This document shows positions 8,968 through 16,949 of a stretch of 64,000 nucleotides of DNA, piece after piece. A program made the position numbers and the translations under genes. The notes below the pieces were generated by a model. It saw only the letters and a list, made by a program, of their open reading frames with translations. It did not search any database and had not been told where the DNA came from. Position 1 is the first letter of the stretch. The number at the start of each line of letters is the position of its first letter. Where the stretch lies: positions 1,550,001 through 1,614,000 of the forward strand of contig NZ_CP094241.1 in the NCBI RefSeq assembly GCF_022749495.1. The letters run 5' to 3'. This DNA is from Neisseria macacae ATCC 33926 (GTDB lineage: Bacteria; Pseudomonadota; Gammaproteobacteria; Burkholderiales; Neisseriaceae).

Positions 8968-9420
8968 ATGGAATATTACGATTACTTTTCCCCAAAATTT
9001 TGGCAATTATTATGGGGTTTATGGCAGACAGCGGGGCTGGAAATATCTACAAGCATTATGTTATTTCTGCTGTACTGGCTCATCCTTTCTGTGCTTGTTA
9101 CGTACATTTTGTGGCGTAAACGTCCAAAAACGCCGCATTTTTGGCGAAAACATTTATTACTCAATAGCATTATCTGCCTACTTTTGAGTTTGTTTATCAA
9201 CCTTGGTTACATAGTCATACGTTTTATTATGCCGGCTCGCAATCAAGCGGCATATTATGGACAGTTGACGTTGCATCCTCTGGAACAAACATTTGTTACA
9301 TTATTTAATGTTATTTATTCTTACGAATGGCTGTTCCTCGTATCTGTTGTGGCTGCTGTGAATGTATTGCTACTGGCTATTTGGCGTAAAAAGCTTTTTA
9401 AACAATCATCGCCATCCTGA
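8968..9420 (+). CDS. Small multi-pass membrane protein, 150 aa
   Basis: Unrecognised inner-membrane protein with about four hydrophobic segments: near residues 25-48 (SIMLFLLYWLILSVLVTYIL), 65-87 (NSIICLLLSLFINLGYIVI), 107-120 and 120-138 (LVSVVAAVNVLLLAIW). Positively charged loops (WRKRPKTPHFWRKH and the tail WRKKLFKQ) suggest their orientation to the cytoplasm. The gene is AT-richer than gatA and gatB, between which it lies, and its start lacks a clear ribosome binding site. It looks like an insertion into the gat locus. Confidence 0.6.
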   Translation: MEYYDYFSPKFWQLLWGLWQTAGLEISTSIMLFLLYWLILSVLVTYILWRKRPKTPHFWRKHLLLNSIICLLLSLFINLGYIVIRFIMPARNQAAYYGQLTLHPLEQTFVTLFNVIYSYEWLFLVSVVAAVNVLLLAIWRKKLFKQSSPS

Positions 9421-9458
9421 ATGCAAGCAGGTTTCTATGTATTAAGGAAACTTAAACT

Positions 9459-9590
9459 ATGACTTGGGAAACAGTAATCGGCTTAAGAATTTACGTCCAT
9501 TTCAACACACAATCCAAAATTGCCAGCGGCACACCGACCGAATTTGGTACGGAATCTGATGTGTATACCTGCGTAGAGGGAAAGGTATAA
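9459..9590 (+). pseudogene. Decayed copy of the 5' end of gatB (43 codons)
   Basis: The first 30 bases match the start of the real gatB (10563) nearly exactly: both encode MTWETVIGL. The similarity continues, weaker, to about codon 35 (here TQSKIASGTPTEFGTE, in gatB TQSKIFSGASTAFGAE). The frame then diverges and stops at 9588-9590. The stop overlaps the ATG of the next gene by one base (TAATG). It has the look of a leftover from a duplication or recombination event at the gatA-gatB junction; whether it is now translated as a leader peptide that couples to the DUF535 gene is open. Confidence 0.8.
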
Positions 9591-10462
9591 TGCCGGAGCA
9601 GTTTGTTTTTCCAGATTTCAAAACCGTATATAAGGATGCGCCGAAATTTCAAATCCAGCATTTGAAATTCTCCTTACGCAGATTGTTTACACGGCGACAA
9701 GTCAAAGATTTTGAAAACTTTGTCAACACCTCCGCGCCGCGCCGTACCTTTTTCCAAAGGCGGCCGCAAGATGCCTATCCGTTGATACACGCCTTTGTCG
9801 ACCAACGCTTCAACAGACGGCGCAGGCTGCAAGTTATGAAAGAAGACCTGCTGGCAGCCGAAAAACTGTTCGGACAGGAAACGCTCGCCAATATGACGAC
9901 ACGCAAATTCCATGTCGTTCTGGCGCATCTTTCAGACGACCTGACTTTATGGCTGAACCGAAACGATAATTGCGTGGATGAAGGAATGTGGTCGCTATCC
10001 TTGCGCGACAACGAAGGAAAGCGTCTCTACATGGCAACCTTCGCCCTAGTTGACGGCAAACTGCTGGCCGCCTCTATCCAAGGCCCCGCAGGGGGAGAAG
10101 CTAAAGACCTTGTACGCAGCCTGACCAAACAACTCCACGGCCTACGTCCGCAGCAGCTGATGGTAACTGCCCTGCAATATTTTTCGACATCACTCAATTT
10201 GGGCGGTGTTATCGGCATTGCCCAAGAGCATCAGGTCAAACTGCGCTGGCGGCTGAAAAAACGGGTCAAAATGAATTACGACCTGTTTTGGCAGGAGAAC
10301 GGCGCAACGCTCGAAAGCGACGGCTACTGGCACCTGCCGCAAATCCCGCCGCGAAAAGACTTGGCGGAAATCGAAAGTAAAAAGCGTTCGATGTACCGCA
10401 AACGTTACCAAATGCTGGATAACATGGCGGCCGAGATGCAGGCTTGCTTTCAGAAGACTTGA
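9590..10462 (+). CDS. DUF535 / VirK-YbjX family protein
   Basis: Cytoplasmic protein of 290 residues that shows the DUF535 (VirK/YbjX) pattern: an N-terminal basic region, LIHAFVDQRFNRRRRLQVMKED, a central ASIQGPAGGEAKDLVRSLTK followed by HGLRPQQLMVTALQ, then MNYDLFWQENG and a basic C-terminus. In enterobacteria, relatives are linked to virulence-protein export and membrane stress tolerance; the molecular activity is not known. Its ATG overlaps the stop of the gatB remnant, suggesting translational coupling. Inserted between gatA and gatB. Confidence 0.8.
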   Translation: MPEQFVFPDFKTVYKDAPKFQIQHLKFSLRRLFTRRQVKDFENFVNTSAPRRTFFQRRPQDAYPLIHAFVDQRFNRRRRLQVMKEDLLAAEKLFGQETLANMTTRKFHVVLAHLSDDLTLWLNRNDNCVDEGMWSLSLRDNEGKRLYMATFALVDGKLLAASIQGPAGGEAKDLVRSLTKQLHGLRPQQLMVTALQYFSTSLNLGGVIGIAQEHQVKLRWRLKKRVKMNYDLFWQENGATLESDGYWHLPQIPPRKDLAEIESKKRSMYRKRYQMLDNMAAEMQACFQKT

Positions 10463-10471
10463 CTCTACGTT

Positions 10472-10515
10472 TTCAGACGACTTTTGCCATTTGAAAAACA
10501 AACAGGTCGTCTGAA
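10472..10515. repeat. Uptake-sequence pair (outward inverted) before gatB
   Basis: TTCAGACGACTT (10472-10483, one base off consensus) and AGGTCGTCTGAA (10504-10515) form an inverted pair between the DUF535 gene and gatB. It can fold as a hairpin and probably ends transcription of the upstream gene. Confidence 0.7.
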
Positions 10516-10562
10516 AACGGCTGACCACTTTATATTATTGACATCAAAAGAAAGAACCTCTT

Positions 10563-11993
10563 ATGACTTGGGAAACAGTAATCGGCTTGGAAATCCACGT
10601 CCAATTAAACACCCAATCCAAAATCTTCAGTGGCGCATCAACCGCATTCGGTGCGGAACCCAATGCGCACGCCAGCGTGGTGGAATGCGCGCTGCCGGGC
10701 GTGCTGCCGGTAATGAACCGAGAAGTCGTTGAAAAAGCTATCAAATTGGGCTTGGCGTTGGATGCGAAAATCAACCAGAAAAACGTGTTCGACCGCAAAA
10801 ACTACTTTTACCCCGACTTGCCCAAAGGCTATCAAATCAGCCAGTTGGATTTACCGATTGTCGAACACGGCAAGCTGGAAATCGTAGTCGGCGACGCGGT
10901 AAAAACCATCAACGTAACCCGCGCGCACATGGAAGAAGACGCGGGCAAATCCGTGCATGAGGGCTTGAACGGTGCAACCGGTATCGACCTGAACCGTGCC
11001 GGCACGCCGCTGTTGGAAGTCGTATCGGAACCCGAAATGCGCTCCGCCGCCGAAGCCGTTGCCTATGCCAAAGCCTTACATAGCTTGGTAACCTGGCTGG
11101 ACATCTGCGACGGCAATATGGCGGAAGGCTCGTTCCGCGTTGATGCCAACGTATCCGTGCGTCCGAAAGGTCAAGCGGAATTCGGCACGCGCCGCGAGAT
11201 TAAAAACCTCAATTCCTTCCGTTTCTTAGAGCAGGCAATTAATTACGAAGTGGAAGCGCAAATCGAGATTTTGGAAGACGGCGGCAAAGTACAGCAGGCA
11301 ACCATGTTGTTTGACCCGGAAAAAGGCGAAACCCGCGTGATGCGTTTGAAAGAAGACGCGCATGACTACCGTTACTTCCCCGACCCTGATTTGCTGCCCG
11401 TCATCATTTCAGACGACCAGTTGCAAAAAGCCAAAGCAGAAATGCCCGAGCTGCCGAAAGAAATGGCGGCGCGTTTCGTGGCGGATTACGGCGTATCCGA
11501 CTACGACGCGCGCCTGCTCACCGCCAGCCGCGTGCAGGCTGCCTATTTTGAAGAAGCCGCCAAAGCCAGCGGACAAGGCAAGCTGACTGCCAACTGGATG
11601 AACGGCGAACTCGCCGCCACGCTGAACAAAGCAGGCATGGAACTTGCCGACAACCCGATTACCGCCCCGCGCCTCGCCGCGCTGGTGGGCAAAATCGCCG
11701 ACGGCACTTTAAGCAGCAAATTGGCAAAAAAAGCCTTTGAAGCCATGTGGGCTGAACCCGAAGCCTCCATTGCCGAAATCATTGAAAAACACGGTTTGCA
11801 ACAAATGACCGATACCGGCGCGATTGAAGCCATGGTGGACGAAGTGCTGGCCAACAACGCCAAAGCCGTGGAACAATTTAAATCCGGCAACGAAAAAGCC
11901 CTGAATGCGATTGTGGGACAAGTGATGAAAGCCAGCAAAGGTAAAGCCAATCCCGCACAGGTGCAGGAACTGATTAAAGCGAAGTTGGCTTAA
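10563..11993 (+). CDS. gatB: Asp-tRNA(Asn)/Glu-tRNA(Gln) amidotransferase subunit B
   Basis: Kinase and tRNA-binding subunit of GatCAB: it phosphorylates the mischarged residue and passes it to ammonia delivered by GatA. The 476 residues include the GatB cradle domain (GLEIHVQLNTQSKIFSGAS, YPDLPKGYQISQ, RIDLNRAGTPLLE-type block at GIDLNRAGTPLLEVV) and the C-terminal YqeY-like helical tail (about residues 330-476). Complete and intact. The start is the one shared with the remnant at 9459. Confidence 0.97.
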   Translation: MTWETVIGLEIHVQLNTQSKIFSGASTAFGAEPNAHASVVECALPGVLPVMNREVVEKAIKLGLALDAKINQKNVFDRKNYFYPDLPKGYQISQLDLPIVEHGKLEIVVGDAVKTINVTRAHMEEDAGKSVHEGLNGATGIDLNRAGTPLLEVVSEPEMRSAAEAVAYAKALHSLVTWLDICDGNMAEGSFRVDANVSVRPKGQAEFGTRREIKNLNSFRFLEQAINYEVEAQIEILEDGGKVQQATMLFDPEKGETRVMRLKEDAHDYRYFPDPDLLPVIISDDQLQKAKAEMPELPKEMAARFVADYGVSDYDARLLTASRVQAAYFEEAAKASGQGKLTANWMNGELAATLNKAGMELADNPITAPRLAALVGKIADGTLSSKLAKKAFEAMWAEPEASIAEIIEKHGLQQMTDTGAIEAMVDEVLANNAKAVEQFKSGNEKALNAIVGQVMKASKGKANPAQVQELIKAKLA

Positions 11994-12062
11994 GTAGTGT
12001 GCCGCCTGAAAACGGCAATAAAGCTGGTTCAGGCGGCTTGATAGCCGTGACGAGGAATCCCT

Positions 12063-12596
12063 ATGACTATTCCGAAAAGCCTCAAACATCCCCGGTTTGG
12101 TATATTTAAATGGGAATCAGATTGGGAAGCCTATACGGGAAACATACCATGGGGCAGACGCAAAATCACAGCAATAATTTATCGTGATGCCTTTGACCAT
12201 TCAGATGTAGAACATATATGGCAAATACTGGAAGATATTGTGTCCCATGTTGAAAGCTGGGATATTGCAATTCATAAAGCATTGAAAGAGCATTTTTATA
12301 CGAAGGCACAAAACTGGTTTGCACCACACGATGATTACGATGAAACTGATTTTGGCAGTCTGATTACTGACATGGCGGAGTACGTTGGCAAAGAAACTGC
12401 CGAGCGACTGGTTTTATCAGGAAAAATAGACGAAGACGGCTTTTACCGTCTGATGAAATTGGACAGTATTTCCTTGTCGGAGCAGGGTCTTTTAGATTTT
12501 CACTTTGATGATAATGGTTGGATTTTTGACGGGCACAGCATCACACTGACCGCTTCAATCGAACAGGATATTTTGGACGGCAGCCTTGCGGGATAG
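12063..12596 (+). CDS. DUF2262-like hypothetical protein, 177 aa
   Basis: Soluble protein of unknown function. The opening HPRFGIFKWESDWEAYTGNIPW, the middle helical region and the end FHFDDNGWIFDGHSITLTAS match my memory of DUF2262. Members are small cytoplasmic proteins often found next to other orphan or immunity-like genes. A GAGGAA ribosome binding site sits just before the ATG. It begins the accessory cluster after gatB. Confidence 0.65.
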   Translation: MTIPKSLKHPRFGIFKWESDWEAYTGNIPWGRRKITAIIYRDAFDHSDVEHIWQILEDIVSHVESWDIAIHKALKEHFYTKAQNWFAPHDDYDETDFGSLITDMAEYVGKETAERLVLSGKIDEDGFYRLMKLDSISLSEQGLLDFHFDDNGWIFDGHSITLTASIEQDILDGSLAG

Positions 12597-12655
12597 CCTT
12601 GTCCATCCTGAAAGCACAGCAATCTCCACCACGTTTCCCTTCAAACAAAAAGCCC

Positions 12656-13159
12656 ATGTTTATTCTCCAAACCGTCTCTGTACAATGGACAAAACGCAGC
12701 CGCTCTGCGCCATTTGCCACCATACGCAACCGCCTGCCTCGTTTACTGCCCTTGCCTGATACTGTTTTAGAGTGTGAATATGGTTGCCACAGTCAACATT
12801 ATCAGGAATCTCATTCCGACAATGGTTCGGTCACTTTTTTAGTCTATGAACCCAAGTTCAGCATAATGCAAACCCTACCCGCAGAGTTGGATAACGGTTT
12901 CGGATTGATTCAGCAGGACAACCGCCTTACTGTTTACTTCACCGATCAACGCGGTGAAAGAAAACCTCGCAGACGCCTTTTTGTTTTAGCCGACGGGCAA
13001 ACCGCGCAGCTTCGCACCAATGGGCGCGGCTGTGGATTTGATGATACCTATTACACTCAGCATACCTACAATCTTGCCTATGCCAAGCATATTCCACGCG
13101 AAATTTTTACCCAGCATCGATTCGATTACTCCATATCTCTGGAAAATCGACTATTCTAG
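12656..13159 (+). CDS. Hypothetical protein, 167 aa
   Basis: Not recognised. The protein is basic and rich in aromatic residues, with Cys in LECEYGCHSQ and GRGCGFDD and a conserved-looking HTYNLAYAKHIPREIF near the end. No signal peptide. The start is uncertain: I chose the ATG at 12656, but a TTG at 12599, just after the preceding stop (12594-12596), is in the same frame and would add 19 residues. Confidence 0.55.
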   Translation: MFILQTVSVQWTKRSRSAPFATIRNRLPRLLPLPDTVLECEYGCHSQHYQESHSDNGSVTFLVYEPKFSIMQTLPAELDNGFGLIQQDNRLTVYFTDQRGERKPRRRLFVLADGQTAQLRTNGRGCGFDDTYYTQHTYNLAYAKHIPREIFTQHRFDYSISLENRLF

Positions 13160-13235
13160 TGCTTGCAACATCCTGTAATCACGTTGAATCTGCTTTCTAA
13201 GCTCCATTTTAATCTGAGTTACACAAGGATAAAAC

Positions 13236-13919
13236 ATGACAGAACAAGAATACCGCGAGACCTTCTCCGAAGACGAATCCGTCGGCTGGGACGCCATCGA
13301 TGCCGAACTTGAAAAACTCTACGGCGACACCGAACCTCGTCACTACGGCAGCATCATCAAATACTGGATGGGCGGGGAAGATCCGCTGGACGGCACGAGC
13401 ATCTACGATTGCGAAGAACAAACACCACACCGCCACATCATCTCCTACGGCATGAGCGAGCTTTACTTTTCTCCGGAAAGTGCTGATACCGAATTCAGCA
13501 AGTGGGGCTTCGAATTTACCTTCCGTATTACACCTTGCAAACTTGACCCCGATTCTGAATATGGCACGCCACACGAACCATTTTGGGCTATCAACCTGAT
13601 GAATAACCTTGGCCGCTATGTTTTTGAAAGTAAAAAATGGTTCGAACCCTACCACTTTATCCCTGCCAACAGTCCCATTCGAAGCGATACTGAAACTGCT
13701 CTGGTCGGTATTGCTTTTGTCCCTGATCCCAAACTGCCTGCTATTGACACACCGAATGGCAAAGTTGATTTTCTGCAGATGGTTGGTCTGACCCAATCCG
13801 AGCTGGATTGGCTGTGGCAAGATCCTTCAACCGCCCGCTGCCAAGAGCTGATCGACAAAATGCGTGTTGACAATCCCCTTCTGATAACGGATTTGGCGCG
13901 TACACACAGTTATGTATAG
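13236..13919 (+). CDS. Suppressor-of-fused (SUFU) domain protein
   Basis: 227-residue cytoplasmic protein. The segment from about residue 35 (PRHYGSIIKYWMGGEDPLDG) through HIISYGMSELYF and KWGFEFTFRI to the conserved FLQMVGLTQSEL is characteristic of the bacterial SUFU fold. Published comparative work places bacterial SUFU-domain proteins among the immunity proteins of polymorphic toxin systems. No toxin gene is adjacent here, so it may be an orphan immunity gene. An AAGGA ribosome binding site precedes the ATG. Confidence 0.85.
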   Translation: MTEQEYRETFSEDESVGWDAIDAELEKLYGDTEPRHYGSIIKYWMGGEDPLDGTSIYDCEEQTPHRHIISYGMSELYFSPESADTEFSKWGFEFTFRITPCKLDPDSEYGTPHEPFWAINLMNNLGRYVFESKKWFEPYHFIPANSPIRSDTETALVGIAFVPDPKLPAIDTPNGKVDFLQMVGLTQSELDWLWQDPSTARCQELIDKMRVDNPLLITDLARTHSYV

Positions 13920-13952
13920 CCACACGCTTTGATTAATACAACGCTCAATACA

Positions 13953-14144
13953 ATGAGCTCATCTTCAAAGAATTTTATAAAAACTGCCAGAATAATGGCT
14001 TTGTGGGCGGCTTTGTTTGGAAGAGCATGGGCGGCTGAATTGAACGAGGATGATGCGGGTGACTGTACTGCTGAACAAAAAACAGCAACCGATGAACCTG
14101 AAAATCATTTATCTGTTTTAATTCAGTCTTGCCAGGCTGGCTGA
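13953..14144 (+). CDS. Possible small secreted protein, 63 aa
   Basis: Short frame with a signal-peptide-like N-terminus (basic KNFIKTAR, hydrophobic IMALWAALFGRAWA, cleavage after about residue 28) and an acidic 35-residue mature part containing two cysteines (GDCTAE, QSCQAG). No strong ribosome binding site. It could also be the relic of a larger gene cut by the Correia element that begins 19 bases downstream. Confidence 0.4.
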   Translation: MSSSSKNFIKTARIMALWAALFGRAWAAELNEDDAGDCTAEQKTATDEPENHLSVLIQSCQAG

Positions 14145-14162
14145 AAGCAAGGCATATAATTC

Positions 14163-14269
14163 TATAGTGGATTAAATTTAAATCAGGACAAGGCGACGAA
14201 GCCGCAGACAGTACAGATAGTACGGCAAGGCGAGGCAACCCCGTACTGGTTTAAAGTTAATCCACTATA
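14163..14269. repeat. Correia element (CREE), 107 bp
   Basis: Starts TATAGTGGATTAA and ends TTAATCCACTATA, with the internal AGGACAAGGCGACGAAGCC and GTACTGG blocks; this is the short form without the internal IHF-site segment. Non-autonomous Neisseria element. Confidence 0.95.
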
Positions 14270-14326
14270 CTACCCGTACACGGCGGGCGTTGCCGCCTTG
14301 TCTCATTTTTATTTTAATCCACTATA
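14270..14326. repeat. Second, degenerate Correia end
   Basis: Directly after the 107-bp element, 57 bases run to a further TTAATCCACTATA at 14314-14326, with a diverged GTACACGGCGGGCGTTGCC block. It looks like the remains of a nested or neighbouring Correia element, making a composite of 164 bases. Confidence 0.65.
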
Positions 14327-14378
14327 TTAAAGCTTGGTTTTCAGACGACCTTCAAGCCATTACAAATTAAGGTGTAAG

Positions 14379-15011
14379 ATGAAAATAATATTACCTGCAG
14401 TACTATTACTGGTAACAACTTCCTCATTTGCAAAAAATTACGCCGATCAGCCTCAGCCTTTTACTCCTCAAACAGTACAGGATGTATTGCGTTGCAAGGT
14501 GTCATCATTGGATTTTTCGTTTTGGACTCCGGAAAATTTTACCGGTTACCCTGGTTCAAATGAGCGTGCGGAAGAAGAAAATGTGGGACGTTTTGTCAAT
14601 AAGATCGACAACATTACTTACCGTTACCGCTTGCCGTTTAAGGTGCATCTTGCCAATCCCTTAGATGGAAAAGAAGTAGAAGGTCAGTATGTCGCTATTC
14701 GCAACAATGCTGTCTATTTGGAAATTGATTGGGCACGATATCCCAAATTGCATTCACTATACCGTCAGAAATATCAGGAAGACCTTTATGAGCTGACGCA
14801 ACAGCTAAAGGGACAAAATAGCACATCCAAAACGACACCTAAAAAACTGGATACATTGGGCTATAGTGTGCCTGCTGTCGAAAAATCGATAACAGACCCC
14901 AATAAAAAATTGAAGATATGGAAATATTTTGGCTTTCCTGCTGTCTTTAAAGCTGATGTAATAAGGGGTGATTCAGATAAGGGCTATATCGGCTGCCGTT
15001 ATCCGTTGTAG
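14379..15011 (+). CDS. Secreted hypothetical protein, 210 aa
   Basis: Signal peptide MKIILPAVLLLVTTSSFA (cleavage about residue 18), so periplasmic or secreted. Not recognised beyond that. Two cysteines (VLRCKVSS and YIGCRYPL at the very end) may pair. The start at 14379 is preceded by AAGGTG and gives a proper signal peptide, so a longer frame starting further upstream was discarded. Transcription may begin in the Correia composite 50 bases upstream. Confidence 0.7.
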   Translation: MKIILPAVLLLVTTSSFAKNYADQPQPFTPQTVQDVLRCKVSSLDFSFWTPENFTGYPGSNERAEEENVGRFVNKIDNITYRYRLPFKVHLANPLDGKEVEGQYVAIRNNAVYLEIDWARYPKLHSLYRQKYQEDLYELTQQLKGQNSTSKTTPKKLDTLGYSVPAVEKSITDPNKKLKIWKYFGFPAVFKADVIRGDSDKGYIGCRYPL

Positions 15012-15029
15012 ACTGTCTTCCAAAAACGG

Positions 15030-15062
15030 AGGTCGTCTGAAAGCTGATTTTTCAGACGACCT
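15030..15062. terminator. Inverted uptake-sequence terminator
   Basis: AGGTCGTCTGAA (15030-15041) and its reverse complement (15051-15062) form a hairpin followed by T's, ending the 210-residue secreted protein gene. Confidence 0.8.
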
Positions 15063-15094
15063 TTTAACTTAATCTATTCAAACCACACCAAACC

Positions 15095-16102
15095 ATGACC
15101 CATACCATTACCCTACCCGACCAAACCACCTTTACCGCCAATGACGGCGAAACAGTTTTAGCCGCTGCCGCCCGTCAAAACCTCAATCTGCCCCATTCCT
15201 GCAAAAGCGGTGCCTGCGGGCAATGCAAAGCCGAACTGGTGAGCGGCGATATTCAAATGGGCGAACACTCGGAACAGGCCTTATCCGAAGCAGAAAAAGG
15301 CCAAGGCAAGATTTTGATGTGCTGCACCACTGCGCAAAGCGACATCAGCATCAACATTCCCGGCTACAACGCCAACGCGCTACCCGTCCGCACCCTGCCC
15401 GCCCGCATCGAAAGCATGGTTTTCAAACACGATGTCGCCCTCCTGAAGCTTGCCCTACCCAAAGCCCCGCCGTTTGCTTTCTACGCCGGGCAATACATTG
15501 ATTTACTGCTGCCGGGCAACGTCAGCCGTAGCTACTCCATCGCCAATTCGCCCGACCAAGAAGGCATTTTGGAACTGCACATCCGCAGGCGCGAAAATGG
15601 CGTCTGTTCGGAAATGATTTTCGGCAGCGAACCCAAAGTCAAAGAAAAAGGCATCGTCCGCATCAAAGGCCCGCTCGGTTCGTTTACCTTGCAAGAAGGC
15701 AGCGGCAAACCCATCATCCTTCTGGCAACCGGTACAGGCTATGCCCCCATCCGCAGCATCCTGCTCGACCTTATCCGCCAAGACAGCAGCCGCGCCGTCC
15801 ATTTCTACTGGGGCGCGCGTCACCAAGATGATTTGTACGCACTCGAAGAAGCTCAAGAACTGACAGGTCGTCTGAAAAACGCCCGCTTCACCCCCGTCCT
15901 ATCAAAAGCCGCTGAGGGCTGGCAAGGCGAAAAAGGGTACGTCCAAACCGCTGCCGCAAAAGATTATCCCGACTTGAGCGGTTACGAAGTTTATGCCTGC
16001 GGTTCCGTCGCCATGACCGAAAGCGCGAAATCCGTGTTGACCGCACAATGCAACCTGCCTGAGACAACCTTCTATTCGGATGCGTTTTCGCCTGCGCAGT
16101 AG
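15095..16102 (+). CDS. 2Fe-2S ferredoxin / FAD-NAD(P)H reductase (CDP-glucoseen-reductase-like)
   Basis: Electron-transfer flavoprotein of 335 residues. Residues 1-90 are a plant-type ferredoxin domain with cysteines in CKSGACGQC and ILMCC. An FAD domain follows (RSYSIANSPDQEG with the RxYS flavin motif), then an NAD(P)H domain (ILLATGTGYAPIRSIL). Annotated relatives are called CDP-6-deoxy-delta-3,4-glucoseen reductase (AscD), but in Neisseria no dideoxysugar pathway is evident, so the electron acceptor is unknown. It contains an uptake sequence in frame near 15864. Confidence 0.88.
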   Translation: MTHTITLPDQTTFTANDGETVLAAAARQNLNLPHSCKSGACGQCKAELVSGDIQMGEHSEQALSEAEKGQGKILMCCTTAQSDISINIPGYNANALPVRTLPARIESMVFKHDVALLKLALPKAPPFAFYAGQYIDLLLPGNVSRSYSIANSPDQEGILELHIRRRENGVCSEMIFGSEPKVKEKGIVRIKGPLGSFTLQEGSGKPIILLATGTGYAPIRSILLDLIRQDSSRAVHFYWGARHQDDLYALEEAQELTGRLKNARFTPVLSKAAEGWQGEKGYVQTAAAKDYPDLSGYEVYACGSVAMTESAKSVLTAQCNLPETTFYSDAFSPAQ

Positions 16103-16105
16103 AAA

Positions 16106-16212
16106 TATAGTGGATTAAATTTAAATCAGGACAAGGCGACGAAGCCGCAGACAGTACAGATAGTACGGCAAGGCGAGGCAACGCCGTACTGGTTTAAAGT
16201 TAATCCACTATA
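16106..16212. repeat. Correia element (CREE), 107 bp
   Basis: Nearly identical in sequence and length to the copy at 14163-14269 and in the same orientation. It lies 4 bases after the stop of the reductase gene. Confidence 0.95.
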
Positions 16213-16270
16213 TCCGCGCAAATCTAATCCTGCCGCAACCGCAAAAGGCTTGGGAACTGAGTTGTCTTAA

Positions 16271-16327
16271 AAAATAATGTGCCGATGTCGTCGAACAAGT
16301 TTTCAGACGACCTCGGCACATTATTTT
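16271..16327. terminator. Strong 15-bp stem with uptake sequence in the loop
   Basis: AAAATAATGTGCCGA (16271-16285) is perfectly complementary to 16313-16327 (TCGGCACATTATTTT). The 27-base loop holds a reverse uptake sequence. It sits between the convergent reductase and DUF302 genes and could stop transcription from both sides. Confidence 0.75.
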
Positions 16328-16332
16328 GTAAA

Positions 16333-16383
16333 AGGTCGTCTGAAAACGAATTTAGTGGGATTACTCAGGTTTTCAGACGACCT
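16333..16383. terminator. Inverted uptake-sequence pair
   Basis: AGGTCGTCTGAA (16333-16344) and TTCAGACGACCT (16372-16383), next to the stem at 16271-16327. On the minus strand it follows the DUF302 gene. Confidence 0.7.
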
Positions 16384-16400
16384 TCGGATTTGGGCGAACC

Positions 16401-16895
16401 TTATTCCGCTACCGTTTTGCGAATAAGCTTTTCAGCATTAGCGAGCGTGTTTTCCACTTCGGCAAACTCGATTTTGCTGCCCGACACCAGCGCGCGCGTG
16501 TCGTTGAACACGACTTGGACTTTCCCGTCGGTTTCGGTAACGAGGACGCGCAACGGCAGTTGCAGGGCGAAGGCAGGGTCTTTTTGCATCAGCGGCGTGC
16601 CGGCTTTGGGCGTGCCGAAGACGATGACTTTGGCGGGCTGCATATCCAAACCGCTTTGACGCGCGGCGGCTTGGTGGTCGATGACGGCGAACACGGTCAT
16701 GCCTTTTTCTTTGACGGCGGTTTCCAAACGGCGGACGGTATCGTCAAAACTGTATTTGCTGACGGCGGTATGGGTTTGACTCATGGCGGAACTTTGTTGG
16801 GAATCGGGTTGTCGGGCGGCATCGCCGCCGTGCGAAGCGCAGGCGGTCAGGGCGGCGAGGATGGCGGCTGCGGCGAAGGTGCGTATCGATTTCAT
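16401..16895 (-). CDS. DUF302 lipoprotein
   Basis: 164 residues with a lipoprotein signal (MKSIRTFAAAAILAALTAC, lipobox LTAC with Cys19), so probably anchored in a membrane facing the periplasm. The rest is a DUF302 domain: FDDTVRRLETAVKEKGMTVFAVIDH, then KVIVFGTPKAGTPLMQKDP and LPLRVLVTETDGKVQVVF. DUF302 proteins are small alpha/beta proteins of unknown function. Third gene of a likely group with the rhodanese and the AhpD-like protein. Confidence 0.88.
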   Translation of the reverse strand: MKSIRTFAAAAILAALTACASHGGDAARQPDSQQSSAMSQTHTAVSKYSFDDTVRRLETAVKEKGMTVFAVIDHQAAARQSGLDMQPAKVIVFGTPKAGTPLMQKDPAFALQLPLRVLVTETDGKVQVVFNDTRALVSGSKIEFAEVENTLANAEKLIRKTVAE

Positions 16896-16912
16896 GTTTT
16901 TCCTTGGATAAA

Positions 16913-16940
16913 AGGTCGTCTGAAACGTTTCAGACGACCT
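16913..16940. terminator. Inverted uptake-sequence pair
   Basis: AGGTCGTCTGAA (16913-16924) and its complement (16929-16940) with a 4-base loop, between the rhodanese and DUF302 genes. It could weaken read-through between them. Confidence 0.7.
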
Positions 16941-16949
16941 TGTTGCTGG

